Shown in pieces: positions 16,224 to 24,365 of a stretch of 38,210 bases of DNA. The notes below the pieces were generated by a model. That model made no database searches. It saw only the letters and a list, made by a program, of their open reading frames with translations, and was not told where the DNA came from. Position 1 is the stretch's first letter. Each line of letters opens with the position of its first letter. The DNA comes from Acidobacteriota bacterium (GTDB lineage: Bacteria; Acidobacteriota; UBA6911; RPQK01; JAPXNP01), in the NCBI GenBank assembly GCA_020350445.1, contig CP070717.1, positions 4,314,682 through 4,352,891 of the forward strand, given 5' to 3'. A program made the translations under genes and the position numbers.

Positions 16224-17498
16224 ATGGATAGCATCGAACGAGCTGAAGCGACTGTGAGTGATCGACTGACCGGGCCTTGTCGGATTGATGTCGATCGGCT
16301 CAGAGGGGATTTTCCTATTCTGAGTTCGACGGTTTACGGCAAGCCCCTCGTCTATCTGGACAACGCGGCGACAACACAGAAACCAGCGGTTGTGATCGAG
16401 ACCCTGCGCAATTACTACGAGCAGGTCAACTCGAACATCCACCGAGGTGTCCACCACCTGAGCCAGGTGGCAACAGATGAGTATGAGAAATCTCGTCGAA
16501 CCGTACAGCGATTTCTGAATGCTCGCAAGGTTTCAGAAATCGTGTTTGTCCGCGGGACGACGGAAGGCGTCAATCTGATCGCTCAAACCTTTGGCCGGAG
16601 CCGTCTGGCTGAAGGAGATGAAGTGGTGATCTCGGCGATGGAGCATCATTCCAATATCGTCCCCTGGCAAATGGTCTGCGAGCAGATGGGAGCCAGGCTG
16701 AAGGTCATCCCGATGAACGATCGGGGCGAGTTGCTCATCGAGAAATACGCCGGGCTACTGGGACCGCGGACCAAGCTGGTTTCGTTTGTTCATGTTTCGA
16801 ACGCTCTCGGAACGGTGAATCCTGCCCGAGAGATGATTCAGTTAGCGCATGAGCGGGGAATCCCGGTTGTATTAGACGGAGCCCAGTCGTTGCCGCATTT
16901 GAAGGTCGATGTGCAGGAGCTCGATGTCGATTTCTTTGTCTTCTCGGGGCACAAAGCTTTTGGCCCAACCGGGATCGGAGCTGTCTACGGCAAGTTGAAA
17001 CACCTCGAAGCCATGCCGCCTTACCAGGGTGGCGGAGACATGATTAGCTCGGTATCGTTTGAGAAGACGACCTACAACGAAGTCCCCCACAAGTTCGAAG
17101 CGGGCACTCCGAACATTGCCGGCGCGATCGGTTTGGGAGCTTCTCTGGAGTACCTCGCGGGGCTTGATCTCGATGTGGTTGCCGGTTACGAAGAGGGGCT
17201 TGTCGAGTATGCGCATGAAGCACTTCTCGAAGTTCCGGGCCTCAGGCTGATCGGAACTGCAGAGAAGAAGGCCGGCGTTGTCTCGTTTGTGCTGGAGAGT
17301 GTGCATCCGCACGACATCGGCACAATTCTCGATCGAGAAGGAGTCGCCATCCGAACCGGCCACCATTGCGCACAGCCGGTGATGGATTTCTATGGGGTTC
17401 CGGCAACAGCGCGGGCCTCCTTCGCGTTTTACAATAAGCGCGAGGAAATTGATATCCTAGTGCAAGGCCTCGGGAAGGCTATAGAGGTATTTCGCTGA
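16224..17498 (+). CDS. sufS: Cysteine desulfurase SufS
   Basis: SufS is a group II PLP-dependent cysteine desulfurase that delivers persulfide sulfur to SufU and the scaffold. With start ATG 16224 (GGGGAAG 3 nt before it) the protein is 424 aa. A GTG at 16197 would add nine residues and is less convincing. Family motifs are VYLDNAATTQKP, NIHRGVHHLS, FVRGTTEGVNLIA, EHHSNIVPWQ, DGAQSLPHLKVDV, SGHKAFGPTG with the PLP lysine K244, and RTGHHCAQPVMDF with the catalytic C382. It is immediately followed by sufU (1 bp between stop and start), the usual partner pairing. Confidence 0.96.
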   Translation: MDSIERAEATVSDRLTGPCRIDVDRLRGDFPILSSTVYGKPLVYLDNAATTQKPAVVIETLRNYYEQVNSNIHRGVHHLSQVATDEYEKSRRTVQRFLNARKVSEIVFVRGTTEGVNLIAQTFGRSRLAEGDEVVISAMEHHSNIVPWQMVCEQMGARLKVIPMNDRGELLIEKYAGLLGPRTKLVSFVHVSNALGTVNPAREMIQLAHERGIPVVLDGAQSLPHLKVDVQELDVDFFVFSGHKAFGPTGIGAVYGKLKHLEAMPPYQGGGDMISSVSFEKTTYNEVPHKFEAGTPNIAGAIGLGASLEYLAGLDLDVVAGYEEGLVEYAHEALLEVPGLRLIGTAEKKAGVVSFVLESVHPHDIGTILDREGVAIRTGHHCAQPVMDFYGVPATARASFAFYNKREEIDILVQGLGKAIEVFR

Positions 17499-17499
17499 C

Positions 17500-17952
17500 A
17501 TGAGCTTCGTGAACGAACTTTACCAGGAAGTGATTCTTGATCACAATCGACAGCCCCGCAACTACGGCGATCTCCCGGACGCAACTGAGAAAGCGGAAGG
17601 CTACAATCCGCTTTGCGGCGACCGGGTGACGGTCTATATCAAACGGGATGGTGATGTCATCCAGGACGTGAAGTTCGTCGGTGCCGGCTGTGCGATTTCC
17701 ACAGCATCTGCATCGCTGATGACCGAAACGCTCAAAGGGAAGAACCTCGCCCAGGCGCGGGTCTTGTTTGAGAAGTTTCGTGACATGGTCATGGGTAATC
17801 TCGATATGGAAATGGATGATGAGGACCTCGAAAAACTGGTTGTCTTCCATCGCCTGAGTGACTACCCCGTCCGAGTCAAATGCGCCACGCTCGTTTGGCA
17901 TGCGCTCCTCTCAGCCCTGGAGAAGGAAGAAAAGGCCGTTTCGACGGAATAG
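17500..17952 (+). CDS. sufU: SufU-type zinc sulfurtransferase
   Basis: SufU accepts persulfide from SufS; in Firmicutes it binds zinc and acts as a sulfur relay rather than a scaffold. The 150-aa product begins LYQEVILDHNRQPRNYG. It carries the ligand set C39 and D41 (NPLCGDRV), C64 (GAGCAISTAS) and C128 (PVRVKCATLVWHAL), matching SufU. It also has the extra 18-20 residue insertion between the second and third cysteine regions (GKNLAQARVLFEKFRDMVMG and following) that separates SufU from IscU. It lies directly after sufS and before sufT. Confidence 0.95.
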   Translation: MSFVNELYQEVILDHNRQPRNYGDLPDATEKAEGYNPLCGDRVTVYIKRDGDVIQDVKFVGAGCAISTASASLMTETLKGKNLAQARVLFEKFRDMVMGNLDMEMDDEDLEKLVVFHRLSDYPVRVKCATLVWHALLSALEKEEKAVSTE

Positions 17953-17960
17953 GAAACAAG

Positions 17961-18335
17961 ATGTCCGAAGCAGAGAGAAGAGACGAGCGGTTACATCAGC
18001 TGGAGGGCGGGCCTGATTCAGGCGCTGAGAATACAGAACTGCGGGCACATGTGATCTCCGCCCTGGAGAGCGTCTATGATCCCGAAATCCCCGTCAATAT
18101 CTACGAAATGGGTCTGATTTACGAACTGCGGATCAGCGATTCCGGCAACGTCGCTATCCAGATGACCCTGACCTCGCCGGCCTGTCCTGTGGCGGGCTCT
18201 CTCCCGGGTGAGGTTGAGACCCAGGTGCGGCAGGTTGAAGGGGTCAACGATGTATCGGTCGAACTCGTCTGGGATCCCCCCTGGACGATGGAGCGGATGT
18301 CTGAAGCAGCCAAGCTTGAGTTGGGATTCCTGTGA
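17961..18335 (+). CDS. sufT: SufT, MIP18/DUF59-family Fe-S assembly factor
   Basis: The 124-aa protein belongs to the DUF59 (MIP18) family that assists Fe-S cluster maturation. Conserved segments are ALESVYDPEIPVNIYEMGLI (about residues 34-53), TSPACPVAGSLPGEV with the conserved cysteine (about 72-86), and VWDPPWTMERMSEAAKLELG near the end. ATG 17961 was chosen because AGGAAAC lies just upstream; the reading frame is open further upstream, but that part overlaps sufU. The position after sufU at the end of a suf operon is typical for SufT. Confidence 0.93.
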   Translation: MSEAERRDERLHQLEGGPDSGAENTELRAHVISALESVYDPEIPVNIYEMGLIYELRISDSGNVAIQMTLTSPACPVAGSLPGEVETQVRQVEGVNDVSVELVWDPPWTMERMSEAAKLELGFL

Positions 18336-18344
18336 GGGCAGCGC

Positions 18345-18812
18345 GTGAAGTTTAGAGTCGGACTGCTGGCTGCGATCCTGGTGCTGATCGTAGGTGTTGC
18401 CTACCTTCATCCAGTGACAAACGATCTCCTTTTCCAGGAACCCGAAAAGGGCAACCCTTTGGGGTATCTGAAGAATCTACCTGAGCCCAGGACCCCCGTT
18501 CCCCCTGCACCTTCGGCAACCACCGGCAAAGCGGCGCCAGGTCTTTCTGAGAATCAAGGGGAACCGGCTGAAGAGACGGTGCCGTCCAACCAGGTCTCTA
18601 ACAGTGAGGTCAGTAGAATCCTGCTGCAGATTCTCGCCGCGCGGAAACTGGCCGATGGGATCAGTCTGTCGGTGACTGATCGGGAAATCATAGTCTATGG
18701 CAACGTCCGGTCAGAGGAAGATCTGGACCGAATCGTTGACATTCTTGATCGCGGTCGCGAATCTCGAACGATCAACCTGCAATTTGTTACCCGGGCTAAC
18801 GAGGTTCAGTAG
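18345..18812 (+). CDS. Membrane-anchored protein with BON-like C-terminal domain
   Basis: This 155-aa protein starts with one hydrophobic segment (residues 4-20, LLAAILVLIVGVAYL) that could be an anchor or signal peptide. A Pro-rich, low-complexity linker follows (about 40-85). A C-terminal alpha/beta part, ISLSVTDREIIVYGNVRSEE then DIL-rich helix and INLQFV, resembles a single BON domain (a fold of secreted, lipid- or matrix-associated proteins). The family call is tentative. The start is a GTG at 18345, 9 bp after the sufT stop, so it may be the last gene of the suf transcript; a functional link to Fe-S assembly is not evident. Confidence 0.7.
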   Translation: MKFRVGLLAAILVLIVGVAYLHPVTNDLLFQEPEKGNPLGYLKNLPEPRTPVPPAPSATTGKAAPGLSENQGEPAEETVPSNQVSNSEVSRILLQILAARKLADGISLSVTDREIIVYGNVRSEEDLDRIVDILDRGRESRTINLQFVTRANEVQ

Positions 18813-18834
18813 GATTGGGGTCTGAACGAACGGT

Positions 18835-20577
18835 TTAGAATCCGCCGCCTCCTCCTCCCCCGAAACCCCCGCCGCTAGAACCTCCGCCTCCACTGAAGGA
18901 GGAACCACCACTGGATCGAGGTGAAGAACTCAAAGCGGTTCCCGTCGCGAGCGACATCTGGTTCAGTGCTCCGGCGAACTGACTGGGCCGAAATACCCCG
19001 GCATGGGAACCGGAATACCAGTGTGGGGGCTCTGAGTAGATTCCATCAAACGCCCGAGCCCACCGCTCCTCGACTCCAAGGGCCATTGCGAAGGGGAGGT
19101 AGGCTTCAAACATTTCGGGGCCTGTGATCATCTTTTTGTAGCGATCACTTTCCACCCGGGTCAGGAACTCCTCGAACCCCCGAATCTGATCGAAGACCTT
19201 GGCCCCGAGACGGGTGCGCGCAGGAAGAAGAAAGGCGAAGATGCCAATGATCAGGGCAGAAGAGTACCCGGCCAGGGCAAACTGAAGTACCCCGAATCCG
19301 AGTAGATCAGCGAATGGCCCCATGCCGGCGGTTGTTAATATCCCGATGCCTATCGCTGTCATCAGCGCAGGTTGACGAAGTTTATCGGGTCGCCGGCGGT
19401 AGTATTTTCGGACCAGCAGTTCAGCAAAGATCTGATTATTGATCTCTTTAAGTTCCTTGTAGAAGGAGTTCTCGAGATCCTTCAGAGAAACGCTGGCACG
19501 CAGCCCGTCATCGAACAGGGCGTCAAGGATCCGTTTTTCATAGGGCCGCAGCTGATCCGTGGACGAAGTCGTTTCAGTCTGGTGGAAGGTGTAGAAGTTG
19601 GAAGAGTACAGACCCAGGAATTTCTCCTGACGGGATTCCTCGATCTTCAGTAAGCCCCGAATTGCCAGGTCGACGATTGTTGCAGTGACATCCCGGAGAT
19701 CGGGGGTATTGTCGGCCAGGGTTCCCACTGCGGCCGGTGAGAGATCTGCGGGGGGCTGGTAGCTTGGAACGAGTGGCCCCTTCGCCGGATCCCGTCCCCA
19801 GCTGCTCCAGACGAGGTACATCCCGATAAAGACGAGCAGGGGAACGATCAACAGCCAATTCCTCAAAAGGTAACGAGTCATCCGGACGGAAAGACTTGGT
19901 CGCTCAACCGCACCGGGATCCCAGGCCACTGCGATAGTCAGCCCCTCAAACAGGCCGAGTTCCCGTTGAGTGGAGAACGTGATATCGGGCCCAAGAACTG
20001 AGATGGAAACAGCCTGCTCCCGTGAGGCATAGGGACCGGTGTACCCTGCGCTACGAATGCCAGTGGCCTTCTTGGGAAGATGAACAACAGCACGCGAAGA
20101 TTTGATCGGGATTTCCCACTCATCGCCGGTTGCGTTCCAGTAGAGTTCATCGTGTTCATCAAAGAACTGGATAGCGTTTCCGACCGAATACCGCAGCACA
20201 ATCGTCCGCTTCTGATCCTGTGCACCCGGAACCCAGATTTTGACCTTTCTGAAGCGACCTTCGCGGGAATCTTGCCATTCGAGCTTTCGGCCGGATTCAT
20301 CGGTCACGGAGAGGATGTCGAGGTCGAGGTGGAAGTTGGGGTCGCGGGGAGTCTGGTAGACCACAGGGATCAACCGGTAGAGGCCGTTCCAGCTTCCTTT
20401 GAAATCTGCTTCGATGGTCTCGGTAATCAGGATCTGACCTTGGTTCTCGACCCAGATCTCGGCTTGAAAATGGCTGATTTCGAGGGACCGGGCCAGCGCT
20501 GGAACGAGAAACAGCCCGAGAAGGAAGAGACTGGTCGGCAGCTTCTTGCCGTGAACGGAGAAGATCCTTCTAATCAT
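18835..20577 (-). CDS. DUF2207-family membrane protein with Gly-rich tail
   Basis: This 580-aa protein has a signal peptide (residues 12-30), an extracytoplasmic beta-rich DUF2207 domain (EISHFQAEIWVENQGQILIT, WNGLYRLIPV), and a transmembrane helix near residue 240 (LLIVPLLVFIGMYLVW). A cytoplasmic segment and two further hydrophobic helices lie near 410-455 (TAIGIGILTTAG, LIIGIFAFLL). The last 30 residues are a Ser/Gly-rich tail ending in a run of glycines and Phe. This tail is characteristic of DUF2207 and TPM-type proteins that occur beside LemA. Function is unknown; envelope stress or membrane quality control has been proposed for such pairs. The start overlaps the lemA stop. Confidence 0.88.
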   Translation of the reverse strand: MIRRIFSVHGKKLPTSLFLLGLFLVPALARSLEISHFQAEIWVENQGQILITETIEADFKGSWNGLYRLIPVVYQTPRDPNFHLDLDILSVTDESGRKLEWQDSREGRFRKVKIWVPGAQDQKRTIVLRYSVGNAIQFFDEHDELYWNATGDEWEIPIKSSRAVVHLPKKATGIRSAGYTGPYASREQAVSISVLGPDITFSTQRELGLFEGLTIAVAWDPGAVERPSLSVRMTRYLLRNWLLIVPLLVFIGMYLVWSSWGRDPAKGPLVPSYQPPADLSPAAVGTLADNTPDLRDVTATIVDLAIRGLLKIEESRQEKFLGLYSSNFYTFHQTETTSSTDQLRPYEKRILDALFDDGLRASVSLKDLENSFYKELKEINNQIFAELLVRKYYRRRPDKLRQPALMTAIGIGILTTAGMGPFADLLGFGVLQFALAGYSSALIIGIFAFLLPARTRLGAKVFDQIRGFEEFLTRVESDRYKKMITGPEMFEAYLPFAMALGVEERWARAFDGIYSEPPHWYSGSHAGVFRPSQFAGALNQMSLATGTALSSSPRSSGGSSFSGGGGSSGGGFGGGGGGGF

Positions 20578-21125
20578 TCGAACTGAACTTTCGGCACGGC
20601 CCGCTCTGCCTCTTCGACTTCAAAGAATTCCTTCTCCTCGAAGCCGAAGATTCCGGCCAGGATGTTAGACGGGAATTGTTGAATCTTCGTGTTGAGGTCA
20701 CGCACCGTAGCATTGTAGTAACGACGTGCATTCTGGAGAGCCTCTTCAATCTCGGCCAGCTGCGACTGCAGCTCCTTGAAATTCTCGGAAGCCCTTAATT
20801 CCGGGTAGTTTTCAGCGAGAGCCAGGAGTGACTTGAGAGCCCTTCCTAGTTCGCCTTCGAGCTGCACCTGTTGACCGGGACCGGTCGCAGTCAGGGCCCG
20901 GCTGCGGGCTTCAACGACAGACTCCAGCGTCTGGCGTTCGTGGGCTGCATATCCTTTGACCGTGTTGACCAGATTGGGGATGAGATCGTGACGTCGTTTG
21001 AGCTGGACTCCGATATCGGACCAGGCATTGGTCGTCAAGATTCTCAATTTGACCAGTGAGTTGTAGATCAGAACGACCGCTGCCGAAAGGACCAGCAGAA
21101 GGACGAGGCCTACGATTGTGAGCAT
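20574..21125 (-). CDS. lemA: LemA family protein
   Basis: This 183-aa product has an N-terminal transmembrane helix (residues 3-20) and the LemA signature: YNSLVKLRILTTNAWSDIGV, QLKRRHDLIPNLVNTVKGYA, HERQTLESVVEARSRA, and after the helical bundle YYNATVRDLNTKIQQFPSNI and EEKEFFEVEEAERAVPKVQF. LemA proteins are membrane-bound helical bundles of unclear function, often paired with DUF2207 or TPM-domain proteins, as here. ATG 21125 is followed downstream by an ATGA overlap with the DUF2207 gene, so the two form an operon. Confidence 0.95.
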   Translation of the reverse strand: MLTIVGLVLLLVLSAAVVLIYNSLVKLRILTTNAWSDIGVQLKRRHDLIPNLVNTVKGYAAHERQTLESVVEARSRALTATGPGQQVQLEGELGRALKSLLALAENYPELRASENFKELQSQLAEIEEALQNARRYYNATVRDLNTKIQQFPSNILAGIFGFEEKEFFEVEEAERAVPKVQFE

Positions 21126-21265
21126 GCCGGAACCACCTCGCTATGATTGTTTAGCACAGTCCTGCCCCGGTTTAGCCCGGTTTTGGCAGGCGGATCAGAC
21201 GGACCCCTTTAGTTTTAACCATGGGGCTGACGAGATGGTTCCTCTGGGAAGAGGTCGGAGCAGTC

Positions 21266-22099
21266 CTACTTAACCCAGATCTTGATCGAGGTTTCCCCGT
21301 CCCGGACCTCCAGGATTTCGTCAGCTTTGCTGAGTTCATCCAGCAGATTATCAGGGTTCAGTCCCTTCGCTCGGAGATGTTCCTTGGCCTCGTCGGGCAG
21401 GGCCGAAATCAGCAATTGGGTCAATGAAAGGGGCAGCGACATCTTGAAAGACTCAGCCCCCCCTTCCGAGATCACCACGTGGAGTCGCTTGGAGGAGTTC
21501 GCGGCTGAACCTTTCGAACGGTCTTCTCCGAGCAACTTCGGATCAATCCGCAGCAGCGCGAGCGTTGCCTGGTTTTGCACCTCGGAGTCCCGGCTGTTGC
21601 TGACTGATTCCTGAAGAATCGGCACCGCTCTTCGGTTGACCCTTGAATCGCTGACGTAGCTGAGCTGAACGGCGGCGACCAACCGAAGTTCGGAGTTCGG
21701 GTCTTCAAGTGCCGAATAAGCGCGATCGATGTACGCCCTGTTCCCCGCTTCGTAGAGCTCGCAACTGAGCCGGGCGACGGAGTATTTCGCCTCTGTTTCG
21801 AGCGCGGTGATGGAAGGGCCGAGAGAGAGGAAGGACTCATAGCGCAGAAGCGATGGTTCCTTTCTGCCAAGCTTTTCGAGCGCCCGTGCCTGGTAGAAGT
21901 GCGACTGTGGGATAAGGCCACTTTTCGGATAGTCGCGCTGGAGTTCATCAAGCCGATCGAGTGCATATTCCCACCGCTGATCGAACATCGCCAGCTTCGC
22001 GTCCTGGAAGAGGTTCTCGGCTGACGATGCCAGTGTCGGACTCAGGCATAGCGGGACCAACAGGATGAATATGTTTCTTAGTCTGCAGCGTCTGCTCAT
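21266..22099 (-). CDS. Secreted TPR/HEAT-repeat protein of an ECF sigma operon
   Basis: This 277-aa protein has a signal peptide (residues 8-26, LRNIFILLVPLCLSPTLASS). Two TPR-like helical repeats follow (NLFQDAKLAMFDQRWEYALD, FYQARALEKLGRKEPSLLRY), then HEAT-like repeats (LRLVAAVQLSYVSDSRVNRR, VQNQATLALLRID). The C-terminal module (about 205-277, MSLPLSLTQLLISALPDEAK, LEVRDGETSIKIWVK) resembles the SHOCT-like domain at the end of YvlB/LiaX proteins. The ATG overlaps the anti-sigma stop (ATGA), so it belongs to the sigma-anti-sigma transcript. It may sense or process the periplasmic signal; that role is inference. Confidence 0.8.
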   Translation of the reverse strand: MSRRCRLRNIFILLVPLCLSPTLASSAENLFQDAKLAMFDQRWEYALDRLDELQRDYPKSGLIPQSHFYQARALEKLGRKEPSLLRYESFLSLGPSITALETEAKYSVARLSCELYEAGNRAYIDRAYSALEDPNSELRLVAAVQLSYVSDSRVNRRAVPILQESVSNSRDSEVQNQATLALLRIDPKLLGEDRSKGSAANSSKRLHVVISEGGAESFKMSLPLSLTQLLISALPDEAKEHLRAKGLNPDNLLDELSKADEILEVRDGETSIKIWVK

Positions 22100-22800
22100 A
22101 TGCGATTCTCCATTTGTAGGAGCTTAAGTTTTGTGAGCGTGGAGCGCGATTCAATAACCTGTCTCCAAAGCATGAGATCCTCCGGCATACAGTCGGGAGA
22201 GTTCGCGATCTCAAGTAGTAAAGTCTCCAGTTCATTCAGGATCGGTCTTAGATCTTCAAACCGTACGTCTTTCAGCTTGGGCTCGAGAAGACGCTTCTGG
22301 AAGACAAGCTTCCTGGCCACTTCCTGCTCCAGGTCAAACCCGGTTTCAGAGCAGTCGATTGTTCCGTCGAAGAGAGAAAGGAGAAACATCTGGCTGCGAC
22401 CCAGATAGGTCAGTAGCTCGAGTCGAGTCGCCTGCTTGTCGAGACTCTGGAAATAGGCCAGGTTGACTTCAGGGACACTCTGGGCTTTCCAGAGCCATCC
22501 GAGCAGGAAGGCGATAATGAGACTCGCGGCGATAGCCAGCCAGGGAAGCGGTTGCTTGAAGGGGGACCTTTCCGCGGCCTGGCCGGGAAGTCTTGCCGGA
22601 TTGCGTTCCAGGATTCTGTCCGCTCGTTCATCGAGCTGCGCATCATACTCCTGCAGCAGGGCCCGAAGAGTCCGGGCTTCTGCAAGGGCTTGCCGGCACG
22701 AGGCGCAGGCCTCGAGATGCCCCTGGTCAAGATCGGCCAGGCCCACTTCTCCTAACGTGAATTGGTCGATCAGTTCTTCGTTTCTCTTACAGGGCAACAT
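22096..22800 (-). CDS. Zinc-binding membrane anti-sigma factor
   Basis: This 234-aa protein has a ZAS-type zinc motif at the N-terminus: an early cysteine (MLPCKRNEEL) and HLEACASCRQ (His-x3-Cys-x2-Cys). These bind and hold ECF sigma factors. One transmembrane helix follows (PWLAIAASLIIAFLLGWLW, about 90-110), then a periplasmic helical domain. The start ATG 22800 is inside the last codons of the sigma gene and is preceded by AAAGGGA. A TTG at 22815 would add only five residues. The sigma-anti-sigma overlap and order are canonical. The periplasmic domain has no recognised sensor. Confidence 0.87.
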   Translation of the reverse strand: MLPCKRNEELIDQFTLGEVGLADLDQGHLEACASCRQALAEARTLRALLQEYDAQLDERADRILERNPARLPGQAAERSPFKQPLPWLAIAASLIIAFLLGWLWKAQSVPEVNLAYFQSLDKQATRLELLTYLGRSQMFLLSLFDGTIDCSETGFDLEQEVARKLVFQKRLLEPKLKDVRFEDLRPILNELETLLLEIANSPDCMPEDLMLWRQVIESRSTLTKLKLLQMENRI

Positions 22801-23356
22801 AGTTTTCCCTTTCAAGGTCGGCCAGCTTCAGTCGAAGCGAGCGCAGGGCATTGTGCAAAGTCGACTTAACTCCTCCGGAAGTCAGGCCGATCGTCTCAGC
22901 AATTTCTTCGAGCTTGAGCTCACCAAGGAGCCTCATTCGGACCACCTCCCGCTGGCGATCAGGAAGCTCGGCAATTGCAGCCTGAACTCTCTGAAATATC
23001 TCTCCCTGCATCATCGCCCGTTCCGGCGATCCGCTGCCTTCCACAAGCTGTATCATGTGCTCACCCATCTCGACACTCGACTGCTGGGCTTTGAAGTGCC
23101 TGCTTCGGAAATGATCCACCTGGCGGTTTCTGGCAATGCGGAAGATCCAGGCCGCCAGAGGGGCTCGTCCATCAAAGCTTCCAGCCTTCTTGCAGACTCG
23201 AAACAGGACATCCTGAGTCAGTTCGAGAGCGTCATCCTCATTGTGAAGGCTGCCGAGGAGGTACTTGAAGACACGCCTTCGATAGAGCGCATAGAGCTCA
23301 TCGGCGGCTCGAGAGTCTCCAGCGGCAATCGCCTTCATCAGCTGGTGCTCAGTCAT
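22787..23356 (-). CDS. ECF-type RNA polymerase sigma factor
   Basis: This 189-aa protein has sigma region 2 (DDALELTQDVLFRVCKKAGS, APLAAWIFRIARNRQVDHFR) and region 4 with the helix-turn-helix (LPDRQREVVRMRLLGELKLE, EIAETIGLTSGGVKSTLHN). It is the first gene of a three-gene operon with an anti-sigma factor and a secreted repeat protein. Promoter-proximal sequence contains no obvious ECF -35 (GAAC) motif, so autoregulation cannot be claimed from sequence. ATG 23356 follows family length; the Shine-Dalgarno is weak. Confidence 0.93.
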   Translation of the reverse strand: MTEHQLMKAIAAGDSRAADELYALYRRRVFKYLLGSLHNEDDALELTQDVLFRVCKKAGSFDGRAPLAAWIFRIARNRQVDHFRSRHFKAQQSSVEMGEHMIQLVEGSGSPERAMMQGEIFQRVQAAIAELPDRQREVVRMRLLGELKLEEIAETIGLTSGGVKSTLHNALRSLRLKLADLERENYVAL

Positions 23357-23453
23357 TCAATGTTAGATACGGAGCTCAACTGTAAAAGGTTTATGGGAAC
23401 AGATGATCAATCGAGGGCAGTTAATTCTGGAGCGCGGGAAAAGACCGCCAGGC

Positions 23454-23693
23454 CTACTCCTGGTCAGGCCTTCCGATGCGCCAATAGTGATCGATACAGC
23501 GAGTGCAGATCGCCCACTGGTGGGGCTGTTCCGAGTAGGCAACCAGTGTCTCGGTGTCTTCGTACTTCCAGCAGTGGACACAGTGGACAGGATGAACGGT
23601 CTTGGTGTTCCGGAGAGCAAGAAAGGCGAGCACCACCAACACAACGGTCGAGGCGAGCACTCCGGCTATAGCGTGGCCTAGCGTTATTGACAT
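23454..23693 (-). CDS. Small membrane protein with Cys4 zinc-ribbon tail, 79 aa
   Basis: Residues 8-28 form one hydrophobic helix. The cytoplasmic or periplasmic remainder holds two CxxC knuckles, HCVHCW and CTRC, separated by about 24 residues, plus conserved-looking histidines. The layout resembles a zinc ribbon. I do not recognise a named family. A plausible extended -10 (TGCTAAAAT) lies upstream on the same strand, and GGAAAG precedes ATG 23693. The gene lies just upstream of the ECF sigma operon and in the same direction; a functional link is possible but unproved. Confidence 0.6.
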   Translation of the reverse strand: MSITLGHAIAGVLASTVVLVVLAFLALRNTKTVHPVHCVHCWKYEDTETLVAYSEQPHQWAICTRCIDHYWRIGRPDQE

Positions 23694-23799
23694 CCCAAAC
23701 TTTCCTGATTCAGACCGAAAGCAATAAGTACCTTTCGTAGGAGGATTTTAGCAGTTTTCGGTCAGGAAGAGAACCTGGAATTCAATTCGGCAAGCGGGA

Positions 23800-23833
23800 C
23801 CCCACCCAATACCGGGTGGCCGTTCAGGTGGGG
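23800..23833. repeat. Nested inverted repeats downstream of the STAS gene
   Basis: CCACCC (23802-23807) pairs with GGGTGG (23814-23819), and CCCCACC (23800-23806) can instead pair with GGTGGGG (23827-23833). The two stems share bases and exclude each other. They lie just past the STAS stop (minus strand) and could end its transcript, but there is no U-run. Confidence 0.45.
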
Positions 23834-23844
23834 CTTAGGAGAGG

Positions 23845-24210
23845 TTACGACATTCCTTCGGGCACAACAGCATCCCGAAGCGCCTGGATCGCGTCGGCCT
23901 CATTTTCGTAAACATCGAGAAGCGGGAGGATCTGGCTGATGGCAAGCACATGCTTGACCCTGTCGCCCATCCGCAGCAATTTCACAGAGACCCCGAAACG
24001 CTTCGCCATCTTCATACTGGCGACGAGTTCACCGATGCCAGAGCTATCTATCCACTCGACCCCAGAGAGGTTCAGGAGGATTCTCTTCCATCCGTCGGCC
24101 ACAAGCTGATTCATGACGTCGTGAAGAATTCTCTCCCCGACTCCGGCGATCATCCGTCCGTCCAAATCAACGATGATGACATCATCAACTTGTCGAATAT
24201 CGACTTCCAT
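23845..24210 (-). CDS. STAS-domain anti-anti-sigma factor-like protein
   Basis: This 121-aa protein is a single STAS domain of the SpoIIAA type: VIIVDLDGRMIAGVGE, then ILLNLSGVEWIDSSGIGELV with the DSSG motif whose first serine (S56) is the phosphorylation site in relatives. Such proteins are switched by serine kinases and bind anti-sigma factors or take part in stress pathways. ATG 24210 is fixed by AGGAGAG 6 nt upstream; the frame stays open further upstream but without a ribosome-binding site. No partner kinase or phosphatase is encoded nearby. The ECF sigma operon in the same region uses a different, zinc-type anti-sigma factor. Confidence 0.9.
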   Translation of the reverse strand: MEVDIRQVDDVIIVDLDGRMIAGVGERILHDVMNQLVADGWKRILLNLSGVEWIDSSGIGELVASMKMAKRFGVSVKLLRMGDRVKHVLAISQILPLLDVYENEADAIQALRDAVVPEGMS

Positions 24211-24365
24211 CTTTGCTCTCCTATCAACAGCGCGGATTATAGCACGCAGCCTCGGAAACCTCTTGGTGGCTGCAACCAGATCGCGCCATCTTACAGTCTG
24301 ACTTCCCAGAAGCAGACATACCACCGAATGCCCAGGGAAGCAACTGGAACTGAGTCAAACCTTCA

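Noticed and set aside
22463-23671. 402-aa open frame on the plus strand
   Set aside because: It runs opposite the anti-sigma and sigma genes and the small zinc-ribbon gene. There is no ribosome-binding site and no domain.
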